From Phycisphaerales bacterium (GTDB lineage Bacteria; Planctomycetota; Phycisphaerae; Phycisphaerales; UBA1924): a stretch of 64,000 nt of DNA. Numbering within the stretch: the first letter of the stretch is position 1; every line of letters starts with the position of its first letter. The translations under genes were made by a program, and so were the position numbers. The notes below the pieces were generated by a model that saw only the letters and a list, made by a program, of their open reading frames with translations, was not told where the DNA came from and did no database searches. The stretch covers positions 620,001-684,000 of the forward strand of contig JAVJNT010000001.1 in the NCBI GenBank assembly GCA_040217175.1. The letters run 5' to 3'. Shown one piece after another: positions 61,481 through 64,000 of the stretch.

Positions 61481-62227
61481 ATGTCCGACGCCCCCACTCG
61501 AGTTGCCCTCGTCACCGGCGCCAGCCGAGGCATCGGCCGCGCCATCGCCACTCGCCTGGCCGCCGACGGCCGCCACGTGGTTCTCGCCGCTCGGTCGCAG
61601 GGCCCGCTCGACGAGCTCAAGGCCGAGATCGAGAACAGCGGAGGGCAGGCGACCGCGCTGGCCGTCGACGTGGGCGATCGTGCGTCGTTCGCCGGGGCCA
61701 TCGAGGGCGTGGTGAAGGACCTGGGTCGGCTCGACGTCTTGGTCAACAACGCCGGCATCACGCGCGACGGCCTGCTCATGCGGATGACCGACGAGCAGTG
61801 GGACGAGGTGATCAGCGTCAACCTGACGAGCGCCTTCGCCGCCTGCCGGGCCGCGGCCCGCTCGATGATGAAGAACCGCTTCGGCCGGATCGTGAACATC
61901 GCCTCGACGTCGGGCGTCGTCGGCAACGCGGGCCAGGCCAACTACGCCGCCGCCAAGGCCGGCCTGATCGGCCTCACGCGCACGCTCGCGCGCGAGCTTG
62001 GCAGCAAGGGCGTGACCGCCAACGTCATCGCCCCGGGTTTTATCGAGACCGACATGACCAGCGGGCTGCCGGATGAAGTCGGGCAGACGGTGCTCAAGGC
62101 GATGAGCGTGCCGAGGCTCGGCGCCCCCGAAGACATCGCCGCCGCGGTCAGCTACGCGAGCAGCGACGAGGCGGGGTTCCTAACCGGCCAGGTCATCTGC
62201 GTAGACGGCGGCCTGACGATGTGCTGA
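61481..62227 (+). CDS. fabG: 3-oxoacyl-ACP reductase
   Basis: A 248-residue SDR. VALVTGASRGIGRAIA binds NADPH, the catalytic Ser lies in NIASTSGVVGN, and Tyr and Lys in NYAAAKAGL. The end GQVICVDGGLTMC is the standard FabG terminus. It reduces 3-oxoacyl-ACP in each elongation round. An in-frame start at 61466 is rejected because 61481 begins the conserved part. Close to fabD in function, though a lipoprotein gene lies between. Confidence 0.94.
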   Translation: MSDAPTRVALVTGASRGIGRAIATRLAADGRHVVLAARSQGPLDELKAEIENSGGQATALAVDVGDRASFAGAIEGVVKDLGRLDVLVNNAGITRDGLLMRMTDEQWDEVISVNLTSAFAACRAAARSMMKNRFGRIVNIASTSGVVGNAGQANYAAAKAGLIGLTRTLARELGSKGVTANVIAPGFIETDMTSGLPDEVGQTVLKAMSVPRLGAPEDIAAAVSYASSDEAGFLTGQVICVDGGLTMC

Positions 62228-62287
62228 CCCGCTCCGTGGGCGGGCACAAGCTCGGCGTCGGGCCCGCCCGGGTTCTATGCTGCCGCC

Positions 62288-63337
62288 ATGACGACCCCAA
62301 CCAAGGCCTACGCCGCCCAGTCCGCAACCACGCCGCTCGGCCCCTTCGACATCCAGCGCCGCCAGCCGACGGCCACTGACGTCGAGATCGAGATCCTTTA
62401 CTGCGGCGTGTGCCACAGCGACCTGCACTTCGCGCGCAACGAATGGGGCGGCACGACGTATCCCGTGGTGCCCGGGCACGAGATCCTCGGCCGCGTCACG
62501 CGCGTGGGCAAGGACGTGACGCGGTTCAAGGAGGGTGACCTCGCGGCCGTGGGTTGCATGGTTGACTCGTGCCGCGAGTGCGAATCCTGTAAGCAAGACC
62601 TCGAGCAGTTCTGCCAGAAGGGCGCCGTCTTCACGTACAACGGCGAAGACACGCACCTCGGTGGCCTCACCTACGGCGGCTACAGCCAGCGCATCGTGTG
62701 CGACGAGGCGTTCACGCTCAAGGTGCCGAAGAACCTCGACCCCGCCGCCGCCTCGCCACTGCTGTGCGCAGGCATCACGACCTACTCGCCGCTCAAGCGC
62801 TGGGGCGCGGGCAAGGGCAAGAAGGTCGGCATCGTTGGGCTTGGTGGCCTCGGCCACATGGGCGTCAAGTTCGCCCACGCCATGGGCGCCCACACCGTGC
62901 TGTTCACGACCTCGCCCGGCAAGGTCGAGGACGGCAAGAAGCTCGGCGCCGACGAGGTCGTGATCTCCAAGAACGAGGACGAGATGGCCGCCCACGCCGG
63001 CAGCTTCGACCTGATCCTCGACACCGTGAGCGCCGACCATGATCTCAACGCCTACCTGAACCTCTTGAAGGTCGACGGCACGCTCGCCGTCGTCGGCGCA
63101 CCGCCCAACCCCCAGCCGCTGCAGATCTTCGGCCTGCTTATGCCCCGCCGCCAGATCGCCGGCTCGCTCATCGGCGGCATCGCCGAGACCCAGGAGATGC
63201 TCGACTTCTGCGGCGACAAGAACATCCAGTGCGAGATCGAGATGATCCGCATGGACCAGATCAACGAGGCGTACGAGCGGATGCTCAGGAGCGACGTGAA
63301 GTACCGCTTCGTGATCGACATGGCGAGCCTGTCCTAG
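62288..63337 (+). CDS. Zinc-dependent alcohol dehydrogenase, NAD(P)H type
   Basis: A 349-residue medium-chain dehydrogenase of the YahK/cinnamyl-alcohol group. Catalytic zinc ligands Cys in YCGVCHSDLH and His in PGHEILG; structural-zinc Cys set in CMVDSCRECESCKQDLEQFC (20 shown), complete. Rossmann motif GLGGLGHMGVKFA. It probably reduces aldehydes with NADPH; the substrate is not defined. Stand-alone. Confidence 0.9.
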   Translation: MTTPTKAYAAQSATTPLGPFDIQRRQPTATDVEIEILYCGVCHSDLHFARNEWGGTTYPVVPGHEILGRVTRVGKDVTRFKEGDLAAVGCMVDSCRECESCKQDLEQFCQKGAVFTYNGEDTHLGGLTYGGYSQRIVCDEAFTLKVPKNLDPAAASPLLCAGITTYSPLKRWGAGKGKKVGIVGLGGLGHMGVKFAHAMGAHTVLFTTSPGKVEDGKKLGADEVVISKNEDEMAAHAGSFDLILDTVSADHDLNAYLNLLKVDGTLAVVGAPPNPQPLQIFGLLMPRRQIAGSLIGGIAETQEMLDFCGDKNIQCEIEMIRMDQINEAYERMLRSDVKYRFVIDMASLS

Positions 63338-63347
63338 CCTTCGCGGC

Positions 63348-64000
63348 ATGGCCGCTCCGAACGCGTACCTGAAGGCCCTCGGCCCGGGCATCCTCTTCGC
63401 CGGGGCGGCCATCGGCGTCAGCCACCTCGTGCAGTCGACGCGGGCCGGAGCGGTGTATGGGCTGTCGCTGGTGCTCCTGGTGGTTCTCGCCCACCTCATG
63501 AAACTCCCGGCGATGCTGTTCGGGCCGAGGTACGCCGCGGCGACGGGGCGCTCGCTCCTCCACGCGTACCGGGCCCAGGGGCGTGCAACGCTCGGCGCGT
63601 TCGCCGTCATCCAGGTGGGCACGATGTTCACCATCCAGGCGGCGATCACGGCCGTGACGGCGGCGCTCGTCAAGCCCCTGGTCGTCGATCCGCTGCTGGC
63701 GCGCCTTGGCATCACCGACGCCGGTGCGCCGATGTGGGTCGTCGCAGCGGGCATCTTGCTCGCGTGCGTCGGGCTGCTGGCGTGCGGCGGCTACAAATGG
63801 CTCGACCGCGTGGTGAAGGCGCTGATGCTCGTGATGGTGGTCAGCACGGTCATCGCCGCGGGCATGCAGCTGCCAAACCTGGACCTGGGCGCGACGCCCG
63901 TGTGGCCGACCGAGTGGAACCTCGCGCTGCTGGTGTTCGCCGTGGCGCTCGTCGGCTGGATGCCCGCGCCGCTGGACATCACCGTGTGGCACTCGCTCTG
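63348..64000 (+). CDS. NRAMP-like metal transporter, 3' end outside the window
   Basis: Visible part 217 residues, open to the right edge. Hydrophobic helices begin with LGPGILFAGAAIGVSHLVQST, where the canonical DPGN of NRAMP helix 1 is replaced by an AIGVSH-type sequence seen in NRAMP-related subfamilies. The segment WMPAPLDITVW near the end is also typical of this branch. Divalent metal uptake cannot be assumed because the canonical ligands differ; it could carry other cations. Starts 10 nt after the alcohol dehydrogenase. Confidence 0.75.
   Translation, partial: MAAPNAYLKALGPGILFAGAAIGVSHLVQSTRAGAVYGLSLVLLVVLAHLMKLPAMLFGPRYAAATGRSLLHAYRAQGRATLGAFAVIQVGTMFTIQAAITAVTAALVKPLVVDPLLARLGITDAGAPMWVVAAGILLACVGLLACGGYKWLDRVVKALMLVMVVSTVIAAGMQLPNLDLGATPVWPTEWNLALLVFAVALVGWMPAPLDITVWHSL

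Overview
The window is GC-rich, with mostly G/C third codon positions. It looks like a chromosomal segment of a marine planctomycete of the Phycisphaerae type. The pointers are two secreted proteins ending in the paired Asp-rich 'GC-type dockerin' tail that closes on Gly-Cys, an ECF sigma factor overlapping a Ser/Thr kinase with a helical-repeat tail, a tmRNA whose predicted tag reads AEPQYALAA, and several small zinc-ribbon or membrane proteins of planctomycete style. This placement is inferred from gene content; no rRNA gene is present.

Layout. 1-2.4 kb: an unknown gene cut by the window edge, then a small gene overlapping an AAA_25-type ATPase, with a 50-bp inverted repeat inside and just after the ATPase gene. 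2.5-10.7 kb: a fatty-acid desaturase, a GGPP synthase, a small membrane protein, and a complete retinal-based phototrophy operon (proton-pump rhodopsin, crtI, crtB, crtY, blh; the last four joined by ATGA overlaps). 10.9-15.6 kb: membrane proteins and the sulfate-activation genes sat and cysC around a glycosyltransferase. 15.7-25.2 kb: gltX, a subtilisin-like protease, an EF-G paralogue, tmRNA, ispD, lexA and dprA. 25.4-31.2 kb: a SpoIID-type protein, the kinase/sigma pair and a second GC-dockerin protein.

31.2-38.3 kb is the accessory part. A three-gene minus-strand unit (HNH_2-type protein lacking its last expected catalytic His, a 1585-residue protein I do not recognise, and a DUF7002-like protein) sits in clearly more A/T-rich DNA. 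It is bordered by an array of 21-bp repeats on one side and a cluster of hairpin repeats on the other. This is the best candidate here for an undescribed system.

38.3-64 kb is mostly housekeeping: an FN3-like protein, a DinB-family protein, a gene broken at a poly-G run, an SDR/DUF2867 protein, a ctaB-ABC transporter-SCO1 operon, tRNA-Gln, a ribosome/nucleotide operon in the order glmU(N-domain only)-prs-rplY-pth-rpsF-ssb-rplI, then recQ, the fatty-acid set rpmF-plsX-fabH-fabD plus fabG, a poly-proline lipoprotein, an alcohol dehydrogenase and a truncated NRAMP-like transporter.

How the genes connect: ispD supplies the MEP isoprenoid route, the crtE-type synthase makes GGPP, crtB/I/Y make beta-carotene, blh cleaves it to retinal, and the rhodopsin binds retinal to pump protons. 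The ctaB/SCO1 genes serve the respiratory oxidase, so light-driven and respiratory proton export are encoded in one window.
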